From: Brachionus koreanus | Lineage: Eukaryota > Rotifera > Eurotatoria > Ploima > Brachionidae | Assembly (NCBI GenBank): GCA_016987375.1 | Contig: PJRA01000412.1 | Coordinates: 1,505,796-1,569,795, forward strand | DNA length: 64,000 bases | Direction: 5' to 3' | Part shown: positions 1 through 11,801 of the stretch, piece after piece | Layout of the letters: each line of letters starts with the position of its first letter | Numbering within the stretch: the first letter of the stretch is position 1 | Translations under genes and position numbers: made by a program | The notes under the pieces: model-generated | Databases searched by the model: none | The model's input: only the letters and a program-made list of their open reading frames with translations | What the model was told of the DNA's origin: nothing

Positions 1-493
1 AAAAATAATTAAGCTAATTTTAAAAATATATGATTATTTATTGATTTTTAATTTAATGTAAATCCATACATAATTTCTAGTTATAAAAATCCAATTAGAA
101 AAAAAATCTAGAAAAACATTGCTTAATTCCCAAGCTAATAGTTTAAATGAATTCAATAAATAATAAGATAACTTTCATCTAAATATAATGCTAAATATGA
201 AGATTTAAACTAAAAAACAAATTAGCTAGATGAAAAAATATTTAATAAAAAATCAATTTTAAATACAAGTCAGATTTCAAACAGAAAAAAATTTACAAGA
301 CTATGATTAGGGAGATTTTTTTTGTAAAATAATATACACTTTATATAAATAAAATTTAGCTTAAATGCTTTGACAAATTCAAGAACACAAAAAATAAATA
401 AAGTCAAGTGAAAGTATTTTAACAAGACAGAATTATATAATCTAATTTTGAATGAAAACACAATAAAAATTAATCTAAAATTTTGAAACTTAC

Positions 494-3400
494 TGTTCAA
501 AGATTGATTATTCTCGTTTTCGTTTTCCGATTTAGGCGCTTCTGGTACACTAAATCGAACTTTTGAAAGTTTTCTATCTTCACAATCTAAATAAAAGTAA
601 TTTCTTTATAAATATAAATATAAAGGTCATATTTCATTTAAAAAAAAAAAAACATTTGTTGAGCAATTAAAACAAGTTCTAGGTTTAAAGCCTTAGGGTT
701 TTAAATAAAAAATTGTTAAAGATGAACACTCTTGACAAATAAATATATTTGAAATAAAAGCGCAGTTAGAAATTGTTTGCTTTTTATTCAAAAACCTTCG
801 AAAACAAATTTTTTTTTTAATTGTTTAACAAAATTTTTTCAGTTTTATGTTTTGAAAACAATAAAAAGTCTAATATAAATTAATTCTATAAAGTTCTATT
901 TAAATTTTAACTTTTAAGAATTTCTCTTTAAAAAAATTACAAATAAATTATTCTATTTTGTTGCTTATACTGCATTTATAAAACTGAGGAAAATAAAAAA
1001 ATTTGTGGAAACAATGTAAATATAGCAATTTAATGGCTTTAAATTCTCATTTTTGAGCTTCCTTACTGCTTAAGAAATTATTCTATTAATAATTTAATAA
1101 GTCTTATTTCAATCAAAAAATATATTTTGAAATTAATAAATCATTTATCATGCATAAACAAATTTCGATAAAATTAATAAATTTTAAACCTTTTTAGATA
1201 AGTGATGATTTCAAATAATTATTTAGCATTATTTTGTCTCATCTGATGAATTATTCATTAGTTGTTTTAAGGCTTAAATTTTTTCAACAATATTTAAACA
1301 CCTCTCAATCAATTATTAGTTTTTATTTGAATTAATTTGTAAGACTTAAATGATCGCTGAAAAGGATATGTAAGAAAAATAAGAAAATTAAAATACTTAT
1401 TTTTTTTAAACATTTGATAAATGATAAATAAATTAAAACAAAAAAATTATTTCTTTTATCTTTTTCTTGTTAAATTTATTTATTCAATTTTTTTTTACAA
1501 AATAAATCGAAACAAAAAAAAACTAGGATTAGGTTTCAATCGTTTAATTAATTTTTTAACCATCATGAATACGAAATACGTGTTAATAGTTAATATATAT
1601 AAAAAAAATAAATACTAACATACTAAATATTTGGTCAAATATCAAATTAAAAAAAAAATCATTAAAAACTCACGCAGGTTAACATTAAAAAAAATTTAAA
1701 TAATAAAAAGCTTTTTGTTTTTTTAATTCAAAGTCAAAATGATGATTAAAAGACTTTAAAATGGATCAGATCTACACTAATTAAAAAGTAAAAATCAACG
1801 ATACTAATAAAAAGCAATAAATCTAAAAAAATAAACTAAAAAATCTTCTAGGATTTCTTCTTAGAATAGATCTTAAACATGCTTTAGTGACATAACAAAA
1901 AAACTTATTTTTTTAGAACAGATTTTTTAAGAAAAGAACAAAAAAAACAAATTTATTTTGGGTAAGATGACGAAATTACCTGAACGAATTGCTAAATATT
2001 TTCTAGCAAATTCAGAAAAAAACAGGAAAATTTCAATAGAAAATTTATCAATTAATAAAATAAGACTAATATTAAATATCTTCATTTATTATTAGTTAGA
2101 AAAATTTCTAAATAGCCACGAGAAAATATTGTGTATACCAAATAACTCTTAATGACTAGAACCCAATTTCAATTAAAAAATTGAGAAAAAAATCTAGTGT
2201 AGACTTTTTAAAAAATAAATTAAAAAAAAAGATATTTTTCTATATTTTTCAAATTATTCATAGATAATAGCTTAAGACTAATCTGCTAAGTGTCAATATA
2301 TGTTAAAAAAAATACTCAACAAAGATTGATAGTCTGAGAGGATCAAATAGCAAATTTGAATGCAAAACGAAACAATAAAATTACTCACCTTTGGAATTTA
2401 AGTTATTGGCCTTGGGGTTACTTTCGCTTAATTGATCGCTCAATTGAGTTTCTCGATGGTCTAACATTTTTTCAATGCTTTCTTCTTTTTATTTAAAATT
2501 AAAATAATTTAATTTAAAAAAATTTTAATAAAATATAATTTTTGGCTCATGGGAATTACTTTTGTTTTGGGTGTTGATAATTAGAGCTTTTTCTTTTTTA
2601 TAAAATTTTTCTGTTTCAATTGGATTTTTTTCGCTTGATTTCTTTTCTCTTCGCAAATTCAATTTATCCTCATTATTCGGATGATTATATCTAAAATAAC
2701 TTGATTCACCGAAACAAATTATATTTCCTAATGAAATAAGAAAAAGTTAATAATTTTTTTCATGATGAAAAATTTTCAATTTAAGCTTTAGTATTTAAAT
2801 ATTGATGAGCAAAAAAAAAACCTATCAAAAAACTCATTTTGCTAATTAAATAATAAATATTTCTCGTTATTTCCACGTTACAAAACAAGCTTTCTTTTGA
2901 AAAGTTTGGCTCTTTCACCTACGTTTTTATCTAGAACTAATGGACTCTAAATCTAAAAGCTTTGTTTCAACTAATGAATTTTTTTAAATTAAAGCTCTCC
3001 GAGGGATAATACATTTAAGTCTAATGACACCAGATCAAACCGAAAATATTGAACGCCCGTCATCACATAACAAGATTTATTTTTATTTTTAATAATTAAA
3101 AAAAAATACTAGCTTTTACCCGACTTGTTTTTTAAGAAAATTTAATTAAAGCACAACTTTTAGATTACGTGTGTTGTTTAAGTCTGAGCAGGCATTTTAA
3201 TGAAAATAAACAAAATTGCCGAGGCTTTACGATCTCTTTTGGTTTTGATTTGTGTTAAGGTAGGAGTTCTTAATGTAAATTTGATGTTGATTTATTTAAA
3301 TTTAGCATTGATTGGAATTAAATTAAGAAAAAAAAAAGAAAATAAAACTGAATATCTCGTTTCGTGGTCTTCTTTTAAAACATTTAAAGAACTTGATCCA

Positions 3401-5790
3401 GGACAAGAAAACAAAAATGAATAGAAAACCTCCATCACTAATTCTTATAAGTGTCCATTTGAACTAATATTTCTAAAAGTGTTCAAAAAAGCTTGGCTGA
3501 ATTTCAAGAGCTTTGAATCGAAACTATTTAATTAAATGAAAGTCTGAGTATCCATTCTTTGGATTAGCAACACATTTGAAATAATGATAAATAGAATGGC
3601 TGATACGAAATTCGATCGATTGATTTATTTTTTTTATTTGGATAAGTTTGTTTTTTTAGTAGAGCTCAAAATAAGAAAATTGCTTTTTATTAATTAACCA
3701 TGCTGATTAGAATCAACACTCAGTATCAAAATTTAGTCTGTAATTTACAGTAAAACATTCTTTTATTTTTTAATTCAATGAATTATCATCAAATCATTTC
3801 TGCTTTTATTTTAAAAAAATTTTTTATCAACAAAATATCGAATAATCAATAGAAACTTTTTATCATTAAAAGACAACTTTACGACTGTGCAGTTGATGCA
3901 AGCAGGGCAGTTTAAAAAGTGAGCTGTAAAATTCTTTTTGAAAAATTAATGAATAAAACTCATCCACAAATTTGGAGATGTTTAAGAAAACTTTAAAGAT
4001 CATTCAATGGCCCTAGAAATGAATGGTAATAAATTAAGCTCATAATTCAGAACAACTATAGGATTAAAACAGGGTGGCCCACTATAGCCTAAATTATTTT
4101 CATTATACGTTGAGGATCTTATAAAAGTAGAAGAATCGAAAAACTAGGAACAATAATACAAAGTCTAAACATTGGAATAATACTTTATGCGGATGATATT
4201 TTACTATTAATGCCAAGCATCAATGAACTTCAAGACGCACACTAGACATATGTGAAAAATATGGTATAAAAAATGAATTAAAATTGAATGCAGATAAGAC
4301 GCAAATTATTATTTTTGGAAGAAACTCAAAAATGATAGAAAGCTGAGGCTGTACAATGAAGAGATAAAAATGATTGAAAAAATAAAATATCTGTACACCT
4401 AATCTCTAGAAACAATAATAAAGATCAAATTGGATAAAACTCATTTGTCAACAAAGACTACTTTAAACTAACTTTCACATTTAAAAAAATATCGATCTAC
4501 TTGTTTTTAAACAATAAATTATTATTTAAAAAACAAAAAAATAAAAACCATTAAAAAATGTGAAAAAAGAATAAATTTCTTTTAAATTTTCAACTCTTAA
4601 ATATTGATTTATTCATTACATAACTTATTAACTATAAATCGTTCTATCAACAGTAATAAAAAAATGCTGAGAGCTAATATCATACTGCCTTGGATTGGTT
4701 TTATTAATTTTTTATTTGTTTTAAATAAAAATCTTATCCGAATATTCAATCGATCTGAATCATATACCAACGGTGAGTTTACACAAGTCATTAGTAGATA
4801 AATGCGATATATAAATTTAATCTCAAGTGGGGCTAAATTTGCCATGTTCCTTTATCATAGACCAGAAGCTTTATTTTTTCAAAATAATATTATCTTCTTT
4901 TTAGCTTATCTATCAAATTTAAAGCATTTCGAGGAACATGTTTTCAAAATTAAATTTTTTGATAAAATTTTCAATTTACCTGAAGTTAGTGTTGTAGGAC
5001 TTTCTATTAAAACGCCGTCAATGGCGCATAATTTTGCGATAGGATATAAAGTGACAGTGCTATTAAGTGCGTCTTTCGTTTTGGCTTTTTTAAACAAGGA
5101 TCCAAGCGATCTACGATTATTGTTGTTTGTGTTTTCCTTATTAGAACTATTGCTTGACTTGGGACTTGGGCTAGTTTCTATAAAACAATGAAGCGATTGA
5201 ATACCAGATCCTTTGATGACTAAATCACTTTTTTCCGATGAACCAACTGATGCTTTTCCTAAAAATAGTGGAAAAATTTGTATGGAAGTTTTGCTAAGTA
5301 AATCTGATTTAAGGTCATTTTTATTTTCATCAAATGAGACTGAAATCAAATGAGGCTCTTGTAACTGAATATTTATTCCATCAACCGTTTCTTTTAAGCA
5401 TAAATTAGAATTATTTTTGACATGATTTATTGATGGCTTTGTTTCGCTCTTTAGTAGCGAGTTATCGATTTTTTTATCAAAATTCGATTGAGTCGATAGA
5501 CGAAGACTACTTCGATTGGGTAGTATGTTTGATTTGGGCCGTTCTAGAGTTGAGTTTGACTTATTAAGTAGTTGAGATGATATTGAGTTTGCCATTCGTC
5601 TTACAATTCCTGTTGTGGCCATCAAATAGTCATCTTTAAATGACTTTTTTGCATCCGATGTGTCGTTGAATGGTGTCCAGTTTTTAAAGTTGCGAAGAGA
5701 AGATCTTTTTGGGTTTTTTTTCGATCGATCAAATTCTTCGTTTTTGTCAATGCTTGACAACTCTGGTTTTGAATTGTGAAAATTTACCAT
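494..5790 (-). CDS. PHLDB: PHLDB/LL5-type FHA-domain protein, 5' part (runs off left edge)
   Basis: Four exons in mutually consistent phase: 5790-4980, 2727-2560, 2484-2389 and 586-494, each ending phase 1 at a GT donor. They give about 389 residues and continue off the left edge. The first 130 residues are Ser/Asn/Lys-rich and disordered. An FHA-like domain starts near residue 145 (HLISVSFDE) and includes a phosphopeptide-region block near residue 190 (GSSEKSDLVIKGSGIQSLHC) and VTLYPIAKLCAIDG. The domain is completed only by exon 2 (NIICFGESSYFRYNHP), matching the FHA end of vertebrate LL5/PHLDB proteins. Known PHLDB proteins are cortical scaffolds linking PIP3-rich membrane to microtubule plus ends through a C-terminal PH domain, which is outside this window. 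Exon 1 alone would end in a false stop. Further phase-1 exons between those listed cannot be excluded. The family call rests on the FHA core; the exon 3-4 links are inferred from phase. Confidence 0.75.
3940..4480 (+). mobile_element. Decayed non-LTR reverse transcriptase fragment
   Basis: The fragment lies in intron 1 of the PHLDB-type gene, antisense to it. Broken frames give GLKQGGPL near 4061 (compare the RT GxxQGxxLSP motif), the catalytic block ILYADDILLLMPSINELQ near 4185, and then a post-catalytic stretch resembling LNADKTQIIIFG. Several stops and frame changes show it is dead. It looks like a different lineage from the elements at 26.6-30.2 kb and 46.5-47.7 kb because its catalytic box is YADD and its flanking blocks differ. 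No poly(A) tail or target duplication was located. Confidence 0.8.
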
Positions 5791-5799
5791 TCTAGTTTA

Positions 5800-8700
5800 T
5801 GTGTAAAATTTTAATTTCTTTTCAATCTCTAAAAAATCTATTTTAAAAAAAAAAAAAGTAAATAAAAAGATTTATTTTCAAAAGCTGAATTTATTAGAAC
5901 TAAATCGTACAAATTGTGCCTAGATTATCAATAAATAATTTAATTTAGAATTAAGTAGCCTTATTATTTGTATATAATACCAAGCCTTTATTTGTATCAA
6001 ATTATAAATTAATTCAGTTGCTAAAACAAAGGTTGAAGTTAAATGTTTATTTTTAGAATTCGAGTTGATGTAAGTCAATTAACAATTGAATTTGCAAAAT
6101 CAAAAAAAGAAAATAATGGAATTTAATTTTCTGACAAAAAAAAAAGTAATAGAAATTTGTCAATTTTTATAACACTGAATTGTGTAATACAGAAATCCTG
6201 AAATTTGTAATGAATCTTGATCGATTTAATGAGCTCGTAAAAATTCATTAACTAAAAAAAAAATTTAATTTTATAAAAACAAGATTATTTTTTTAATAAA
6301 ATATAAAATAAATAAATAAAAGTAAATACTACCTTGCTGTGAAAATTTGAATTTAAAAAAAAAAACTACAAAAATAAAAAAAAAAGTTGTATTCAAGCTT
6401 AATTAAATTAAGAATACAAAGCTATTTTGTTATTATTTTTATTCTAGGCTTTATTCATAAGCTTTTACAAAAGCAGTAAACAAAATCGATTGAATAACAC
6501 AAATTTTGTAGCTCAGTCTTGTTTAAATAAAAAGTAAAAAATCTTCTAGAATACCATCTTTTAAAATCAACTTTTGATGCTATTGAAAAATTTCGATTTT
6601 AGCTCAAATTTTTAGTACACAAAAATTGACTAAAATTTGAACTAATGCCATAATTTGTTTTAAATTTGGCTTCTAAAAAAAAAACCAAGCAGCTATTTAA
6701 TTTGTTTCTAAAATGTCCCAAATTCTTTGTTTTTTATTGGCACTCAGCCTCTAGTGAAACTGAATCCAGAATTTTATAATAGAAAACAAGTACACTTCAA
6801 CTGGCTTTCATTTATACTAGCCCGAAATGATAAGTCAAGCAAATTTGAATTTGACTAAATCCGCTACTCAAGGGTATTTTGCTAAGCTCTTAATCACGTT
6901 CACTTTAAACTTAGTTAATGCGCAATAATCTTTTTAATTCTTTATTTTATAAATTTAAGCACATTTGCTCGATTGACAAAAATAAATCAACTATAAAATA
7001 ATTTCTTAAAAATCTTCGAAGCTATTATCCTTGATTAAAATAAAAAACTCACATTTATAGTTAGGATTCATCTATATGATTTGACTTAAATTTCACTGCT
7101 CTAGAGTTTACTCTATTTTTGAAAATATGAGCTTTTCAACGAAAAGTGACAGAATAACTTAATCGTTCAAAGCAAAAGTAAAAAAATTTTTCTTTAAGGC
7201 ATTATTTTTATACTTCTGTGCCATAAAAGGCAAACTAAACACCTAAATTTTAGCTTAAAGACATTAAAAAGTAAACTATTTAGACTTTGTTAAATAATAA
7301 AATTTCGCAATTTGAAATTCGTTTATAACGAGTAAAATTTCACCTTTGGACATTGAAAAAAAATCAACATTAATTCAAATATAGATTTGCTTGAGAGTAT
7401 ATCAAATAGAAAATTATTCATAAACAAACTTATTGAGCCAATATTTGTCCAAAACTAAAACCTAAAGATTTAGTTTAAAATAAAAAGAACGGATTCAAAC
7501 AAATTCAACATTTTTCAAGTGGATTTACAAGTGACCCGACCTAGTGACTACTTTTTTATTCAAAAACTTGCATTTTTCAAATTGATAAAATGAATTGAGT
7601 TTCTCTAGGCTAAATGTTTAAAATTTACTATTTGAGCGGAATCAGACGACAGGTTTCATAAAAATTTTTCATAATTTTTACATTGAACGTATTCAAAGCG
7701 CTGCTTTATAATTAAAATCTAATTTAAAAAATCAGTCCAGCTTTAATTTGAATGCTTGATTGCATTCCAGGCATCAAAAATGTCGCCTATAAATTTAATT
7801 TGAGATTTTTACTCAAAAAAGAATTCGATAGATAATATTTTAAAAATTAAAATCAAATAGAGATTTGTAAATAATACTAAGGTATTAATTAGAGATTAAA
7901 TTCCTTCAAGATGAAACTTTTAAACTTTGACATTTCTTTTACTTGAGAAGGAATGAAAATATTTTATTTTGCCTGTGGCATTTTTGTTAGTGTATTTACA
8001 ATTTTAAATTAGAAAAAATAGATCAAAAACTATTTCAGAAATTGAAACTAGAATATTAAATGAAATAAAAAATCGTCTCATATTGTCACAAAAATTTTTA
8101 TGCAAAGGAAAAACATTGATCAAATTTTATTTATTAAACTTGATAAAAAATTTTAAATGCGTAATTAAATTTCATCGGAACTGATTTTTAAAGTGTTGAA
8201 AAAGGATTTTAATGTCTAAAAAAAATCATTAAAATTTAATTTCGCATTTAAGATTTTTTGGTCAAATTTGAAATATGAAATTTTTACTTTGCCAATTTTT
8301 TGTCTAAAATCTATAACCAAAGCTTAATAACATTTTTAAATAAAAACTTAAAATCCCAGTTGAGACTTGAAAATAAAATTTTTAGAAAAAAATAAATATC
8401 ACGCTGCATACTTTATTTATTAAAACGACTTATAAACTAACTAATTAAAATAGTAATAAAAATTAAAATTCTAGTCAAAATTACATTTCTAACCAAAAAT
8501 TATGAGCAAAAAAATGGCATTTTAGACCAGTAATGACTATTTTTCAACAATAAATGTATTTAATTTGGCATTAGAAATAGAAAAGTATTCGTATCTTTCC
8601 ACGTACAGACGTTCTTTTTCAAAACTTAAATGCAATGGTCTACCAAAAGTTTGGCTTTAGTTGATTTCTTTGTAAATAGTAATTAAATAAATGAAAATTA

Positions 8701-9790
8701 AATATAATCGAACACTAAATAAATATTCACATTGGGCTAACAAATAAGACATTTAAGAATTAGAAAATTGTCTGAAAGTCAAATTTTAGAAGACATAGAA
8801 ATTTTAGTTCAGTACATTCAAAATAGTTTTTTAATTAGAATTTTTTATTCTGTTAATTGGTTTAAAAGATTGAAAGCAATCCTTTTTAGGAGCAAAAATG
8901 CTTTTTTTAAAGATACTTTGTTGCAACAAGTTCTAGCAGCCGTATTTGATTAATTGCTTTGAAATTAATTAAAATTTTTTAATCTTATATGGACAGACTT
9001 TTATTACAGTCTAATTTTCACGATATTTTTGATCATTTTTTATGAGATTTTTTTTGAAAAAAATAAAATGGAGCTATTAAAAAAAATGCTTGAAATTTTT
9101 AAAAAATCATCTGAAAATTTAATTTATATCAAATTTCATTAATCGATCCTATCTCAAAAGCGATAATTTGATACCTTGTTCCTATAAAATAAATGACAAT
9201 CTGAATTCATTTAACTGAAATATTTTTAAAATGATGCTCATCTAGAGAATTGACTAAAAACAAAAGATTCTTATTGCAAAAATCTATCAATACCTTTAAA
9301 AATAAAAATTGAAAAACAAAACACCTATGAAGAGGATTATTGTTTCCAGGTCCTAAAAGCTGTTTCATTAAATTGCTCTAAGATCCGATATCAAAACAAA
9401 TCAAATCAAATAAACAAAGAAATTGGCTTTTAAAATCATTAAATTTAAGATCATCAAATTCTTTGGAGAATATATCATTAGAATGGATAGAATTTAAATT
9501 TCAATTTAATTAGACAAAAACAATTCGATTGATCCCAAAAATTACTATAAATATCTGATTTTTTGAAGAAAAAAAAACATCACCTAGTAAATTAAGAAAA
9601 AAAATTCAATCTAAATTTAGCCAAAATTCAAGTTTTTTTGTCATTTTATTAAGCAAATATTTTCAAAATGGTCTTTTTAGATAACCCTGTATATCCAGGT
9701 TTATTTGATTAAAAATTAATTATAAACTCGAATTTACAGGGTTGTTTAAAATGCTCTCATTAATCATCTAAGAAATTTAAATAAAAAAAT
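5800..9790. other. Intergenic AT-rich spacer, no gene recognised
   Basis: About 4 kb between the PHLDB-type start and the UCHL3 stop. Both strands hold only short open frames of AT-rich, Phe/Lys/Asn/Ile-biased composition without family resemblance or paired splice sites. The 61-codon frame at 8768-8953 has no recognisable motif and was not called. Promoter sequence for the PHLDB-type gene presumably lies just right of 5790. Confidence 0.5.
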
Positions 9791-10797
9791 CTAATCATTT
9801 TTTGCAACCAAGCCAATTAAATTGAACCGATTTTCATCCGGATTTAAATCAATCAGATTTCTGAAGTAACTACTGAATGTCTTGAAGAAAAAATTGAAAA
9901 ATTTTAGTATCAGAAATGATTTTTTTACCACAAGAAGATCATCGCCACAAGGTCCATGGTTAATTGGATGACCCAACCCTCCATCAAGCTCATACAAATC
10001 CCCGTCTTTTTCAACAAAAGTAATGAAATGCAAGTCTACTGATTCATTTAGATTTGGTGCCTTTATAATAATTAGTTGTTTTTTTTTAAATTTGAAATTA
10101 TTTTACTTCTGTTTGACCCTCAACTGCTGAATCTTGATGGGCATTAGTTATGTTATCATCAGTTCTTAAATATTCAGCACTTTCTTCAGGGCTCATTGTC
10201 TCAGTAGCTTTTAAATATTTTCCAAATGCTTTTTTCACTAAAAAAAAATTCAAAATTAAACCTATCATAATTTATCTTTTCCAGCAAATACTATCTATAT
10301 TTAAAGCTCTTTTGTTATTAGCTAATGCGTGAATTAAAGCAACTGTTCCACATGCATTCTGGACTGTTTGCTTTGTATAAAACAAATTAGAGCTAACCTT
10401 GGCAGATTTTTTTTTTTTAATTTGCTCATTCCTAAATTCTTGATACTTAAATAAAATTTTAATTAGAAAATGAAATATTTTGACAAAAAAAAATCATATT
10501 ACTATTTTAGTTACTGGAAATAGGAGCAAAACTGCAATGCATGGTCGAGGAACCATTTCTAATAATTCTGGATCTAGTCCATAAATGTCGACAAATTCAT
10601 ATCTATCTGTATTTACACCAATGTTATTTACATACTAAGTTAAATACTTTAATTTCTAAACAAATTTAAATTATATCCAGTTTACTTTGTTAATAACCTT
10701 CAAGTAAATTTAAACAAGAAGAAAAAAATCTAAAAAATTTTACTTCAGGATTTGATTCAAGTGGGAGCCATCTCGTTTCTGATCGTGATCCAAGCAT
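9791..10797 (-). CDS. UCHL3: Ubiquitin C-terminal hydrolase, UCHL3 type
   Basis: Six exons: 10797-10744, 10634-10503, 10445-10292, 10237-10107, 10060-9929 and 9880-9791, joined by 46-110 bp introns. They give 230 residues, the same length as human UCHL3. The N-terminus has RWLPLESNPE, followed by FVDIYGLDPELLEMVPRP. The catalytic triad is intact: Cys94 in QNACGTVALIHA, His168 in DLHFITFVE and Asp183 in LYELDGG. The active-site crossover loop sits around residues 150-165 (QDSAVEGQTEAPNLNES). The product is a cytosolic peptidase that removes small adducts from the ubiquitin or NEDD8 C-terminus. Introns 1 and 5 stay open in places, so single-frame reading hides the gene. It is the most downstream of four minus-strand genes, 300 bp from the UFC1 stop. 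Confidence 0.95.
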
Positions 10798-11097
10798 TTT
10801 TTTAAAAATTATTTGAATTCAAAAATCAACTTTAAGAATAATAATTAGAAAATAAAGAAAGATATAGAAATTGTTGTTTCTTAATTTTTTTTTCAATTTG
10901 GTAATTCGCAAATAAAACTTCTCTTTTAAATTTGCTTTTATATTAGAAAAAAATTCATAATAGCTGAATATAAATTTTGAAAAAAACATATGCTCTTAGA
11001 TAAATAAATTTTAAAGATCCTTTATTAAAATAAATTTATTTTAAAAATTTCAAATGATGCTTTAAAAATATTTGACATTTTTCTGTGTTTAAAGAAA

Positions 11098-11661
11098 TTA
11101 GGAATTTTGAGAAGTTCCAGCATTTTCAGTTTTGGTTATTATACCCTTTGAGATTAAATCGGGAATTTCTACGGCCAGCCATGGACCAAGCTAAAGAATT
11201 AAATTAGTTCTGATTAATAACATTAAAAGTCAGCGTACTCCCAAAGCCATTGCGTGAGCAATGCCAAATTTTCCTACATTCCTTGCCCATAATGGCTTAA
11301 AGTGATCAGTCATACAAATTTTGCCTCCTCTATACATTTTGGCTGTTTTACCGTCCAATTCAGGCAATGCAATTTCAGGTGGGGTAGTTGGATAAGTTAC
11401 AGGAATATCAAATTCAACATTGAATTCGTATTTGATAAGTTCGTGTATGTACCAACACTTTCCCCACCATTTTGTTCCATCTGAATTGGATTCTAATCTA
11501 AACCAGTCATTATCTGCTTGCTTGTTGTTTTCAACATATTTAATCAAAGCACAATATTCTTCCTTTAATCTTTCGGGCCATTCTGTTTTTTCTCTTGGAC
11601 CTGCTTTGGTTTTTAAGAGAGGAATGCTAGCCAAAGTTTTCTTTGTTACTTCATCAACCAT
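11098..11661 (-). CDS. UFC1: UFM1-conjugating enzyme E2 (UFC1)
   Basis: Two exons, 11661-11239 and 11190-11098, separated by a 48 bp intron, give 171 residues (human 167). The E2-like fold shows the family blocks [18 protein letters not shown], then [20 protein letters not shown], with the catalytic Cys116 in [17 protein letters not shown]. Exon 2 supplies [19 protein letters not shown]1 takes UFM1 from UBA5 and passes it to UFL1, acting largely at the ER membrane on ribosomes. Position and context of the catalytic Cys match human UFC1. An AG acceptor lies about 7 nt upstream of the ATG. The gene lies 140 bp downstream of the MALSU1-like stop on the same strand. Confidence 0.96.
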
Positions 11662-11801
11662 TTCTAACTAATTTTTTAGTCAAAAATTAAATTCTAAATG
11701 CATTTTTTTTAACATAGAAATTTACTTCTATGAATTATCATTTTTATATTAATGAGAAAAAAAATTTATTTATATATTAAAAAAAAATAAATCACAAGAG
11801 A

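Noticed and set aside
1421..1618. 65-codon plus-strand frame
   Set aside because: Lys/Asn/Phe/Tyr-rich frame typical of AT-rich DNA, inside an intron of the PHLDB-type gene on the opposite strand.
4609..4845. Minus-strand frame considered as PHLDB exon 2
   Set aside because: It does not continue the FHA domain, and no acceptor gives a frame without stops; the exon at 2727-2560 does both.
4802..5191. 129-codon plus-strand frame
   Set aside because: Antisense to the FHA-coding exon of the PHLDB-type gene; no motif of its own.
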